DNA from: CAYNYF01 sp964401385
GTDB taxonomy: Bacteria; Planctomycetota; Phycisphaerae; SM23-33
Reading direction: 5' to 3'
DNA: 13,671 nt
Assembly: GCA_964401385.1 (NCBI GenBank)
Contig: CAYNYF010000097.1
Span: 1-13,671 of the forward strand
The notes under the pieces are model-generated. The model searched no databases, had not been told where the DNA came from, and saw nothing but the letters and a program-made list of their open reading frames with translations. The position numbers and the translations under genes are program-made. Below are positions 7,418 to 13,671 of this stretch, piece after piece. Each line of letters opens with the position of its first letter. Position 1 is the stretch's first letter.

Positions 7418-8047
7418 TCACTCCTCACCCGCCTGGGCTTTGTCCAGCAGCTCTTTCAGCCGCGGCGAAATCATCTCGCCGAGCACGCCGGCGATCGACT
7501 CCGGCGTCACCTCGACCTTTCCGCCGGTCGTGGTGTACTCAAAACCGACAGAGGCCAGCCTGCCTTTGAAGTGGACCTGGGGCTTGCTGCCTTCGGTCTC
7601 CTGGGCCATCTCCTTCGCGGCCCAGTCGGTCAGGGATTGCAGCGCCTCGTCGCTTACTTGAATTTCCATGTCAGCGGCCCCGGCCGCGTCCTTCTGGGCG
7701 TACTGCACGACCACCTCGTGGATGAGCCTGGCGAGGAACTCCTTGTCCGCCAGGGCCTCGCCACTGCCGCGGGCCAGCACGGCTTGCAGGGCGCGTGTGA
7801 CCGCTTCCCGCAACTTCAGCAGCACGTCTCTGGCCCCCAGCTCCAGTTCGTCGAGGCCCTGCCGGAGGGACTCGGCCGCCTGCTCGCGGGCCTCGCCGGT
7901 GATGCGCTCGGCCTGCTCGCCGGCTTGGGCGACGACGGCTTCGGCCTCGGTCCTGGCCTCGTCGACCAGCTTCTGGGCCTCCTCCCGGCCGGCCTGGACG
8001 CCTTCGGCCTGTAGCTTCTGAACAAACGTCTCTATAGAGTCGGCCAT
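7418..8047 (-). CDS. atpE: V-type ATP synthase subunit E (peripheral stalk, 209 aa)
   Basis: Peripheral stalk subunit that holds the A3B3 head still against rotation. Residues 1 to about 95 are a long charged helix rich in Glu, Ala and Gln (QKLVDEARTEAEAVV and similar), suited to a coiled coil. The rest forms the globular head-binding domain, with VHFKGRLASVGFEYTTTGG near 158-176. The frame is open 11 codons upstream, but ATG at 8047 has a good GGAG six bases before it and begins MADSIETFVQKL as expected. The usual coiled-coil partner (subunit G/H) is not encoded in the window. First gene of the operon. Confidence 0.93.
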   Translation of the reverse strand: MADSIETFVQKLQAEGVQAGREEAQKLVDEARTEAEAVVAQAGEQAERITGEAREQAAESLRQGLDELELGARDVLLKLREAVTRALQAVLARGSGEALADKEFLARLIHEVVVQYAQKDAAGAADMEIQVSDEALQSLTDWAAKEMAQETEGSKPQVHFKGRLASVGFEYTTTGGKVEVTPESIAGVLGEMISPRLKELLDKAQAGEE

Positions 8048-8198
8048 GGGGCACTCCAAACGTGAACCGGCAAAGCTCACTCAGCGTGGTAAACGCGCAT
8101 CCGATCAGCATTTTCTTCCGAAGACGTGCCAAAGTAAAAGAATTTCCCCCCGCGCCGAAATGGTGGCTCGGGAACATTCCGGCAGGTCGTGCCGACGT

Positions 8199-8726
8199 TC
8201 ACTGCTTTCCCGCGTTGTGCGGAAACATGTCGCTGTAGGAGCAGCCGATCAGGTCCTCCGCCCGGATGCCGAGCAGCTCCATGTACTCCCGACACTGTTG
8301 GGCGAGCGATTCCGCCCCGATGGCGCCGGTCTCGTCGATGGCTTCGATCTCGACGAACGAGCCGAGCCCCTCCACCTCGTCGACGTGAAACTTGACGTTG
8401 TCGATGAAGTAGATCTCGCGGGTCTTCCTGACCACCACGAGAACGCCCAGGGCCTCGGTCAGGGCCTGCTTCAAGGCCGGGTCGGGTGCGGCTCTGTATA
8501 GCGTCACCACGGCCCGCCTGGGACCGGCCTCCTCCGGGCGGTCGTAGTGGATGAGGGCGTTTTCGATGTTGCCTTCGCGCAGCTTCAGCCGGCCGGAAGG
8601 GCATCTGAAATAGGTGTCCACCTGCCGATCGGTGCCTTTGCAGATCGCGCTGCGCCGCATGAGCGTGCGTCGGATTTCGCCGGCGCGGCCGCAGCGGGCC
8701 TTGATTTCAACGTTCAGGTGACTCAT
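8199..8726 (-). CDS. CYTH-domain protein, annotated elsewhere as class IV adenylate cyclase (175 aa)
   Basis: CYTH proteins bind triphosphates in an acidic and basic beta-tunnel with divalent metals; members include class IV adenylate cyclases, thiamine triphosphatases and inorganic triphosphatases. Visible tunnel residues: E7 and K9 in NVEIKARC, D37 in VDTYF, K48 and R50 in GRLKLRE, R100, K101 and R103, D116 in KFHVDEV, and E126 and E128 in GSFVEIE. The class IV cyclase assignment is only a default label; substrate cannot be read from sequence. ATG at 8726 is chosen over GTG at 8738 because the conserved strand begins just after it. It precedes the V-ATPase operon by 151 bases on the same strand; a functional link is not shown. 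Confidence 0.88.
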   Translation of the reverse strand: MSHLNVEIKARCGRAGEIRRTLMRRSAICKGTDRQVDTYFRCPSGRLKLREGNIENALIHYDRPEEAGPRRAVVTLYRAAPDPALKQALTEALGVLVVVRKTREIYFIDNVKFHVDEVEGLGSFVEIEAIDETGAIGAESLAQQCREYMELLGIRAEDLIGCSYSDMFPHNAGKQ

Positions 8727-8812
8727 GCCCGTCCGCACCCCCGGGATTGTCCGCGTCGAGCTTCACGGCCTGCCGGCGGGCTTCGGCGGTCCGCGTGTTT
8801 GGCGGCCGCGGC

Positions 8813-9310
8813 CTAGGGCTTCGGGCTCTCCTTGGGCTTTTCCGTCCGGCTCGAGGAGACCTCGAGAAAATCGCTGCGGAATTTCTCCTTGGACATGAAG
8901 CCCGAGTACTTTTTCACCACCTTGCCCTCCGCGTCCAGCAGCACCAGGAACGGGTGGCTGGTCACGCCGTAGCGCTCGGCGATGTCCTTGTGTTGCCGCA
9001 TGCGGAGATGAACTCGCGGATACCCGAGGTCATTCAGCGCGGTGCGTGACCTGTTGAGGGTGTCCGTGACCAGGCGCTTGTCGCCGTGGCTCATGGGAGA
9101 TTCGGTGAAGAGGACGAGCACCTTGGTGCCCTTTTCCCTGGCTTGCCCCAGGGCCGCCTGGAGATCCGTCCCCCAGCCGGGCAGCTTTGGCTCGGCCGCC
9201 TGCCTCTTGTAGATCAGAACGCTGACCGCGACGACGACGACCAGGAAGCCGACCTTCACCCACCGGTCGACTCTGGATTTCCTTTTCGGCTGGTCCTGCT
9301 GCTCGCTCAT
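8813..9310 (-). CDS. Membrane-anchored thioredoxin-fold protein lacking the CXXC site (165 aa)
   Basis: Residues 1-18 are hydrophilic and basic, 19-34 form one hydrophobic helix (KVGFLVVVVAVSVLIYKR), and the rest is a thioredoxin-like domain facing the periplasm by the positive-inside rule. The core shows KVLVLFTESPMSH (63-75), where a redox thioredoxin would have its WCxxC, and the conserved cis-proline as P120 in GVTSHPFLVLLD. The mature domain has no cysteine, so it cannot act as a dithiol oxidoreductase. A Lys/Glu/Pro-rich tail ends the protein. ATG at 9310 is preferred to GTG at 9394 because the candidate promoter would start transcription near 9396. Role unknown; a scaffold or chaperone role is possible. 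Confidence 0.75.
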   Translation of the reverse strand: MSEQQDQPKRKSRVDRWVKVGFLVVVVAVSVLIYKRQAAEPKLPGWGTDLQAALGQAREKGTKVLVLFTESPMSHGDKRLVTDTLNRSRTALNDLGYPRVHLRMRQHKDIAERYGVTSHPFLVLLDAEGKVVKKYSGFMSKEKFRSDFLEVSSSRTEKPKESPKP

Positions 9311-9402
9311 GGATGCGCTGATCCGATCACGAGGGTCATGGCGGTTCTGATCGACGCTGGCCGGATCATCTCCGACCGGCGCCTGCCGGGTCACTACGGG
9401 CT

Positions 9403-9431
9403 AGAATACCCGAGGCCGCGGGGAGATACAA
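9403..9431 (-). promoter_or_regulatory. Candidate promoter for the thioredoxin-fold gene
   Basis: On the minus strand TTGTAT (9426-9431) and TATTCT (9403-9408) are 17 bases apart. Predicted start near 9396 leaves an 86-base leader before the ATG at 9310. Match to consensus is 3 of 6 and 4 of 6, so support is moderate. It may also serve the CYTH gene downstream. Confidence 0.4.
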
Positions 9432-9574
9432 CGGCTTCTCCGCGCGTGTCCGCCAGCGGGCAAGAAGGTACCGCCGGCGCTGGGAGCCTGCCGGCGAGGT
9501 GGCCCAGGCGGCTGCCGTCCCGGGCGGGGCGGCCCGACCCGGCGGGAAGCGGCGTTCGAGGGGTTTACAAGGGC

Positions 9575-9603
9575 TTGGCCGAACCCGGCCTCTGGTGTAT
9601 CAT
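9575..9603 (+). promoter_or_regulatory. Candidate sigma70-type promoter for the secreted protein gene
   Basis: TTGGCC (9575-9580) and TATCAT (9598-9603, 5 of 6 consensus bases) are 17 bases apart. Predicted start is near 9610, giving a 35-base leader that carries the ribosome site GGAG at 9633-9636. The same TATCAT hexamer lies before aroDE. Confidence 0.5.
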
Positions 9604-9644
9604 AGTGTTGGTTGGTATGGGCCAGAGCGCCTGGAGTTCCAGAA

Positions 9645-10622
9645 ATGTGTAAGCATGTGTGGCTGGTCGCGTTCTCGGCGATGGTCTTTCTCCCGGGTGC
9701 CGCTCTTGGCCAGGCCGGGCCGAAGCCGCCGATGGAAGTCCCAACCACCGGCGCGGCCTTCGACAAGATCATCGCCGCGCTCAAACCCCAGGCCGAGGCC
9801 TTCGCCAAGGCCGGCGACGACAAGGGCCCCACCCTCAGCCAGGTCATCAAGCGGGTGCAGTACTCCCCGAAGTCCGCGCAGCCCCTGTCCAATGCCCTGA
9901 CCGCCCGGCTCGGCGATCCACTGGCGGAGATGTACGTGGCCTATCAGCTTCTCCAGCCGCTGACCAGGGCCTCCAACGAGACCATCCAGCCGGTCAAGCC
10001 GGTACTATTGAGGTTGCTGGGGCAGCGGTGCAGGCACAAGACCATGCCGCGCTGGCCGAAAGGGACCCTGACGACGCTGAACCCGCCGGCGGACCTGCCC
10101 CCCGACAAGCTGATGGGGGAGATGCAGCGCATTCAAAAGATCCGCGATCAGAAGCTCACCGCCGAGCGGCCCGTCGCCAAGCACAACCGGATGGTCCGGC
10201 AACTGGAAAGGACCATCAAGAATCTGCTGGCGATGCTGGGGGACAACCCGGCCGACGAGGCGCTGCTGCAAAGACTGGGCCAAGAGTACCAGCATAAGCT
10301 GATTACCTACGAAGACACGCTGGCCGCGATTAAGGCCGAGGCCGGGCGGATGAAGCAGGCGCGGGCCAAGAAGCTCTACAAGCAGATCAAGCACATGGCC
10401 TTCCAGGCCGGCGCCATCAGGCAGCACTACACCGATCCAACCGCGCCCAACTACAGCATCACCGGCAACAGCGGCTTTCACGCCCGGCAGACGTACTTTG
10501 CGGTGTCGGCGTTGACCGTCGTCAACCTTCTGGCCACGCCCGCCAAGGAGCCGGCCGTCCCGATTCCCGACGTCAAGAAGTACGAGAAACAACAGAAGAG
10601 AGCACGTCAGAGGCGACACTAG
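9645..10622 (+). CDS. Putative exported protein of unknown function (325 aa)
   Basis: I do not recognise a family. The first 22 or so residues (MCKHVWLVAFSAMVFLPGAA, then LGQA) form a typical Sec signal peptide with a likely cut after ALG. The mature part is hydrophilic and mostly helical. Residues about 160-250 are rich in Lys, Arg, Glu, Gln and Leu and may form a coiled coil (context HNRMVRQLERTIKNLLAML and AGRMKQARAKKLYKQIKHM). The C-terminus is strongly basic, ending KKYEKQQKRARQRRH. No enzyme motif or transmembrane anchor is seen. ATG at 9645 is chosen because GGAG lies eight bases before it and the signal peptide begins there. Single-gene unit with its own candidate promoter. Confidence 0.8.
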   Translation: MCKHVWLVAFSAMVFLPGAALGQAGPKPPMEVPTTGAAFDKIIAALKPQAEAFAKAGDDKGPTLSQVIKRVQYSPKSAQPLSNALTARLGDPLAEMYVAYQLLQPLTRASNETIQPVKPVLLRLLGQRCRHKTMPRWPKGTLTTLNPPADLPPDKLMGEMQRIQKIRDQKLTAERPVAKHNRMVRQLERTIKNLLAMLGDNPADEALLQRLGQEYQHKLITYEDTLAAIKAEAGRMKQARAKKLYKQIKHMAFQAGAIRQHYTDPTAPNYSITGNSGFHARQTYFAVSALTVVNLLATPAKEPAVPIPDVKKYEKQQKRARQRRH

Positions 10623-10666
10623 GGAATCGGCGGCCCCTGCCGTCAGCTCAAAGCTCCCCAGTTCCG

Positions 10667-10695
10667 CGGCCTCCGCTCGGGCCGGGCGGGCTTTT
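10667..10695 (+). terminator. Weak terminator-like hairpin before aroDE
   Basis: CGGCC (10667-10671) pairs with GGCCG (10680-10684) around an 8-base loop, and a short TTTT run ends at 10695. The T-run is short and 7 bases beyond the stem, so termination after the exported-protein gene is only possible. Confidence 0.25.
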
Positions 10696-10697
10696 CC

Positions 10698-10727
10698 GTG
10701 ACGACAATCCCTTCGAATTGCTATCAT
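10698..10727 (+). promoter_or_regulatory. Candidate promoter for aroDE
   Basis: GTGACG (10698-10703) and TATCAT (10722-10727) are 18 bases apart; the -10 matches 5 of 6 consensus bases and the -35 matches 4 of 6. Predicted start is near 10734, only about two bases before the GTG at 10736, which would make the aroDE mRNA almost leaderless. Confidence 0.4.
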
Positions 10728-10735
10728 GTCGGCCC

Positions 10736-12259
10736 GTGGGTCTTTGGCGATCCAAGACGGCGTTGATCGTGTCCCTGACGCAGTCGAGGGCGGACGAGAT
10801 GCGCGCGGCCATGCAGGCAGCCGCCGCGGCCGGGGCGGACATGGCTGAGTGCCGCCTGGACTACCTCGATAAATGCGACAGGGCGACGCTGCGGACCCTG
10901 CTGAAGGACCGCCCTCTGCCGGTGATCGTGACCTGCCGGCCCACGCGCCAGGGCGGACGCTTCGCCGGTCACGAGCCCGACCGGCTTGGCATCCTCTTCG
11001 CCGCCGCCAAGTTCGGCGCCGACTACGTCGACGTCGAGGCCGACGTGCCCGAATCGCAGCGGCCGAAGCGGCGGGTCATCCTCAGCCACCACGACTTCGA
11101 CGCCCGGCCCGCCGACCTGGAGGCGATCGTCGCCCGCCTGGAAGCCGCCCCGGCCGAGGTGTGCAAGATCGCATTCGCCGCGGACGGGCCGGAGGACGCC
11201 CTCGCCGCCTGCCGCATCCTCCATTCGGCCGGGAAGCCCACCATCGCCCTGGCCATGGGCGAGGCGGGGGCGGCCAGCAGGATTCTGGCCGGAAAGTTCG
11301 GGGCCTTTGGCACGTTCGCCTCCCTGGCCCGCGGGGCCGAGTCCGCCCCGGGCCAGCTCACCATCGAGGAAATGAAGCGGCTGTATCGGTGGGACTCGGT
11401 CGGCCCGGCTACGGCCGTGTACGGCGTGATCGGCTGCCCCGTGGCTCACTCCATGAGCCCGGCGATCCACAACGCGGCTTTCGCCGCCGTCGGAATCGAC
11501 GCGGTGTACGTGCCGCTGCGGATCGAGCCGGGCGCCGAGAGCTTCGACCGCTTCATAGAGGCCGTGACCGCCTCGCCGTGGGCGGGTTTTCGGGGCTTCA
11601 GCGTCACCATCCCCCACAAGCAGAATGCCCTCGCCCGCGTGGGTGAAGCGGCCGTGGACGCCCTCGCCTGCCGCATCGGCGCGGTCAACACCATCCGCCT
11701 CGAACCGGACGGCGCGGCCCGCGGCTGGAACACCGACTACGCCGCCGCTATGGACGCCCTGACCGCGGGCATGGGAATCGCCCGGGAAGACTTGGCTGGG
11801 CGGAAGGTGGCGGTGATCGGCGCCGGCGGGGCCGCCCGGGCGATCGTGGCCGCCCTGACCCACTACCGGGCCGACGTGACCATCTACAACCGCACCTTCC
11901 CGCGGGCGGAAGCCCTGGCCGGCGAGTTCGGCGCGGAGGCGCGGCCGCTGGAGGCCGTCGCGGAGCTGTCGGCCGAGATCGCCGTCAACTGCACCTCCAT
12001 CGGCATGCATCCCGACGTGGAGTCGACCCCCCTGCCGGCAGAGTTGCTGCGCCGGGTCCGCGTCGTCTTTGACACGGTCTACAACCCGGTCCAGACCCGC
12101 CTGCTGCGCGAGGCCGCCGCCGCCGGCCGCGCGTGCGTGTCCGGGCTGGAGATGTTCGTCAATCAGGCCTGCATGCAGTTCGAGATCTGGACCGGCCGGG
12201 CAGCGCCCCGCCAGATCATGCGGCAGGTGGTATCGCGGCATCTTTTGGAGTCATCCTGA
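10736..12259 (+). CDS. aroDE: Bifunctional 3-dehydroquinate dehydratase (type I) / shikimate dehydrogenase (about 507 aa)
   Basis: Catalyses two successive shikimate-pathway steps: dehydroquinate to dehydroshikimate, then NADPH reduction to shikimate. Numbered from the TTG at 10718, the AroD half (about 13-225) has ECRLDYL (44-50), the active-site histidine in SHHDFD (123-128) and the Schiff-base lysine K150 in CKIAF. The AroE half (about 232-513) has GCPVAHSMSPAIHN (239-252), catalytic K301 in VTIPHK, D340 in WNTDYAA, the nucleotide loop GAGGAARA (368-375) and NRT (391-393). Such fusions are known in chlamydiae, planctomycetes and plants. The start is uncertain: no ribosome site precedes TTG 10718 or GTG 10736; the promoter position favours GTG 10736. 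It overlaps the next gene by one base. Confidence 0.95.
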   Translation: MGLWRSKTALIVSLTQSRADEMRAAMQAAAAAGADMAECRLDYLDKCDRATLRTLLKDRPLPVIVTCRPTRQGGRFAGHEPDRLGILFAAAKFGADYVDVEADVPESQRPKRRVILSHHDFDARPADLEAIVARLEAAPAEVCKIAFAADGPEDALAACRILHSAGKPTIALAMGEAGAASRILAGKFGAFGTFASLARGAESAPGQLTIEEMKRLYRWDSVGPATAVYGVIGCPVAHSMSPAIHNAAFAAVGIDAVYVPLRIEPGAESFDRFIEAVTASPWAGFRGFSVTIPHKQNALARVGEAAVDALACRIGAVNTIRLEPDGAARGWNTDYAAAMDALTAGMGIAREDLAGRKVAVIGAGGAARAIVAALTHYRADVTIYNRTFPRAEALAGEFGAEARPLEAVAELSAEIAVNCTSIGMHPDVESTPLPAELLRRVRVVFDTVYNPVQTRLLREAAAAGRACVSGLEMFVNQACMQFEIWTGRAAPRQIMRQVVSRHLLESS

Positions 12260-13110
12260 TGAAGTCGGGCAAGATTCGCGTGGCAGTCTGTCAATTCGCC
12301 GAGAGCTTTTCCCCGCGGCGGAACGCCGCCGTCGTTGGCCGCTACATGGCGACGGCCAAGCGGCGCCGGGCCGAGCTGGTGCACTTCCATGAGGCCTGCC
12401 TGACCGGCTATCTGGCCCGGAAGGGCGCCCCCGCGCTGGACGAGGCCTACTGGCGGCGGCTGCGGGAGGCGACCGAGTCGATCTGCGCCGAGGCGCGGCG
12501 GCTGAAACTGTGGGTCGTGTTGGGAAGCGCCCACCGGCTCACGCGGCCGCACAAGCCTACCAACTGCCTGTACCTGATCTCGCCCCAAGGCAAGATCCGC
12601 GACCGCTACGACAAGCGCTTCTGCACCGGCGGCGACCTGCGGGCCTACACCCCCGGCGACCGCCCCGTCACCTGCACCATCAACGGCGTGAAGTGCTCGC
12701 TGCTGATCTGTTTCGACCTGCGCTTCCCGGAGCTGTACCGCCAACTGAAGCAGTTGGGCGTGCAGGCGATCTTCCAGTCGTTCCACAACGGCTACACGGA
12801 CGGTCCCGGCATCCACAACAAGATCATGCGGCGGACGGTGCAGGCCCACGCCGGCATCAACTACTTCTGGATCAGCGCCAACAACTCCTCCGGCTACTAC
12901 AGCCGCTGGCCGAGCATCCTGATCCGCCCGGACGGGTCCATCGCCGCCTCGCTGAGGCAGAACCGCGCCGGCATCATGGTCCACACCATCGACACTACCA
13001 GGGATTTCTACGACGCCAGCCGCGACTTCCGTGCCGCCGCCATGCGCGGAATCCTTCACAGCGGAAGGCTCATCAGCGACCCCAGGCAGAAAGACCACAG
13101 CAGCCTTTGA
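12259..13110 (+). CDS. Carbon-nitrogen hydrolase (nitrilase superfamily, 283 aa)
   Basis: Cytosolic amidase or carbamoylase-type enzyme. The Glu-Lys-Cys catalytic triad of the superfamily is visible: E45 in VHFHEACLTGY, K119 in RYDKRFC and C151 in LLICFDLRFPELYR. The full alpha-beta-beta-alpha sandwich length is present and no signal peptide is seen. The substrate cannot be told from sequence; residues around C151 are typical of the general amidohydrolase branches rather than of a named enzyme. ATG at 12259 overlaps the aroDE stop (TGATG) and has GGAG eight bases upstream, inside aroDE, so the two are translationally coupled. The longer open frame to 12133 only shadows aroDE. Confidence 0.9.
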   Translation: MKSGKIRVAVCQFAESFSPRRNAAVVGRYMATAKRRRAELVHFHEACLTGYLARKGAPALDEAYWRRLREATESICAEARRLKLWVVLGSAHRLTRPHKPTNCLYLISPQGKIRDRYDKRFCTGGDLRAYTPGDRPVTCTINGVKCSLLICFDLRFPELYRQLKQLGVQAIFQSFHNGYTDGPGIHNKIMRRTVQAHAGINYFWISANNSSGYYSRWPSILIRPDGSIAASLRQNRAGIMVHTIDTTRDFYDASRDFRAAAMRGILHSGRLISDPRQKDHSSL

Positions 13111-13152
13111 GGCCGACGCCCGGGCATGCCGCGACCCTCGGCCGGGCGCGCT

Positions 13153-13199
13153 GCCGCCGCGCCCCGTTCCGGCGGCGGCCGTGCCCGTGATTTTACGGG
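13153..13199 (+). terminator. Tandem hairpins after the hydrolase gene, likely transcription end
   Basis: GCCGCCG (13153-13159) pairs with CGGCGGC (13170-13176), and CCCGT (13184-13188) pairs with ACGGG (13195-13199) around loop GATTTT. They follow the hydrolase stop by about 43 bases. The only T-run lies in the second loop, so this is a plausible but non-classical terminator for aroDE and the hydrolase. Confidence 0.4.
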
Positions 13200-13313
13200 T
13201 TGCGGGCCTCGGCCGGACAGCGTAATATGGCTGTCGCAGTTGCTGAAGCGACGACAGGCATGGCAGCGACCCCATACAACCGGGCGGTTGCACGCACACT
13301 TCGCCTGAGGCGT

Positions 13314-13337
13314 CGGGCCTCGCTTCGCTGAGGCCCG
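13314..13337. repeat. GC-rich hairpin, REP-like
   Basis: CGGGCCTC (13314-13321) is the reverse complement of GAGGCCCG (13330-13337); the loop GCTTCGCT can add two pairs with one bulged T. The 12-base core CCTCGCTTCGCT also occurs at 138-149 in the palindromic patch near tRNA-Pro, which suggests a dispersed element. No T-run follows. Confidence 0.5.
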
Positions 13338-13373
13338 TGCCAAGAACCCATCCTCTGCGCCCGGTATTTCCCT

Positions 13374-13401
13374 TTGACTAATCCCCGTCACATCGCAGAA
13401 T
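13374..13401 (+). promoter_or_regulatory. Candidate argG promoter
   Basis: TTGACT (13374-13379, 5 of 6 consensus bases) and CAGAAT (13396-13401, 4 of 6) are 16 bases apart. Predicted start near 13408 gives a leader of about 23 bases carrying the strong ribosome site AGAGGAG. No obvious ArgR-type operator was recognised. Confidence 0.5.
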
Positions 13402-13430
13402 CTCTGTGCTGAACTAGAGGAGATGCAACA

Positions 13431-13671
13431 ATGTCAAAGAAGGTCAAGAAAATCGTGCTGGCCTACTCCGGCGGGCTGGATACTTCGGTGATCCTGCCGT
13501 GGCTGAAGGAGCGCTATCCGGGGGTGAAGGTGGTCGCGTTCGCCGCCGACCTCGGTCAGGGCGACGAGCTGGACGGGCTGAGGGCGAAGGCCAAGGCCAG
13601 CGGGGCGGACCGGGTGGTGGTCAAGGACCTCCGCCGGGAGGATGGGCCAAATGCTCGTGCCCCACGCAACG
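13431..13671 (+). CDS. argG: Argininosuccinate synthase, 5' part only (about 80 codons, runs off the window)
   Basis: Joins citrulline and aspartate with ATP to argininosuccinate in arginine biosynthesis. The N-terminus reads MSKKVKKIVLAYSGGLDTSV: the PP-loop SGGLDTS at 13-19 binds ATP. ADLGQGDELDGL and KASGADRVVVKDLR follow as in the family. ATG at 13431 has AGAGGAG eight bases before it. After KDLR the frame reads RREDGPNARAPRN, unlike the expected EEFVxxxVxP; the +1 frame gives QMLVPHAT, which fits better, so a small insertion or deletion near 13635-13650 is suspected (see findings). Only about a fifth of the gene is visible. Confidence 0.93.
   Translation, partial: MSKKVKKIVLAYSGGLDTSVILPWLKERYPGVKVVAFAADLGQGDELDGLRAKAKASGADRVVVKDLRREDGPNARAPRN

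Larger units (their letters stand above)
9311..9644. other. Divergent intergenic region (334 bp)
   Basis: No coding region is convincing here. It holds the two back-to-back candidate promoters at 9403-9431 (minus) and 9575-9603 (plus), and between them a perfect 7-bp inverted repeat, CGCCGGC (9472-9478) and GCCGGCG (9490-9496), separated by 11 bases. The inverted repeat could be an operator or simply a GC-rich chance palindrome. Confidence 0.6.
13111..13430. other. Intergenic region before argG (320 bp) with several hairpins
   Basis: No gene is convincing. In order it holds a strong hairpin (13153-13176), a second one (13184-13199), a possible upstream promoter with TTGCGG (13200-13205) and TAATAT (13223-13228) 17 bases apart, an imperfect inverted repeat with CTGTCG and CGACAG arms near 13231-13258, a long GC hairpin (13314-13337), and the better argG promoter and ribosome site from 13374 on. 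Confidence 0.6.

Noticed and set aside
8115..8135. Sigma54-type promoter (TGGCAC) before the V-ATPase operon on the minus strand
   Set aside because: The -12 GC element is absent at the required spacing (GA instead), and no sigma70 pair with good spacing was found there either, so the operon promoter is left unassigned.
10724..12241. 505-codon minus-strand open frame opposite aroDE
   Set aside because: Its His/Gly/Arg/Val-rich composition is that of an antisense shadow, and AroDE explains the locus with all catalytic residues.

Overview
The window looks like chromosomal DNA of a high-GC bacterium, most likely from the Planctomycetota-Verrucomicrobiota-Chlamydiota group and perhaps Phycisphaerae-like. 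This rests on a V-type ATPase cluster in the order E-DUF2764-A-B-D-I-K, known from chlamydiae, spirochaetes, Bacteroidetes and planctomycetes, on a fused type I dehydroquinase/shikimate dehydrogenase (AroDE), and on very GC-rich coding DNA. The taxonomic call is inference; no rRNA or marker gene is present.

Layout. Positions 1-288 hold no gene but a small repeat-rich patch with two interleaved inverted repeats. The patch is bounded by two near-identical 44-bp direct repeats, one of which is the 3' end of tRNA-Pro(UGG) (289-364, minus) plus the hairpin behind it. Upstream of the tRNA is a plausible promoter. Positions 547-8047 (minus) are one tight V-type ATPase operon: E, DUF2764 protein, A, B, D, I, K. 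The rotor proteolipid K carries all the side chains that bind Na+ in the Enterococcus hirae enzyme, so this is predicted to be a sodium-linked ATPase or ATP synthase. No C, F or G subunit is visible. Upstream on the same strand are a CYTH-family protein (8199-8726) and a membrane-anchored thioredoxin-fold protein without the redox cysteines (8813-9310).

From about 9311 to 9644 a divergent intergenic region carries one candidate sigma70-type promoter for each direction. The plus strand then encodes a putative secreted or periplasmic protein of unknown function (9645-10622), AroDE (about 10736-12259), which overlaps by one base a nitrilase-superfamily amidohydrolase (12259-13110), and, after a 320-bp hairpin-rich intergenic region, the start of argininosuccinate synthase argG (13431 to the window end). 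The reading frame of argG stops looking like ArgG in the last 35 or so bases.

Functionally this is mostly housekeeping: ion-gradient energetics (V-ATPase), the shikimate pathway (AroDE) and arginine biosynthesis (ArgG). I do not see a defence island, CRISPR array, phage genes or an obviously new multi-gene system. The least ordinary points are the duplicated tRNA end with its palindromic insert, the minimal V-ATPase subunit set, the AroDE-amidohydrolase coupling, and the possible argG frameshift.
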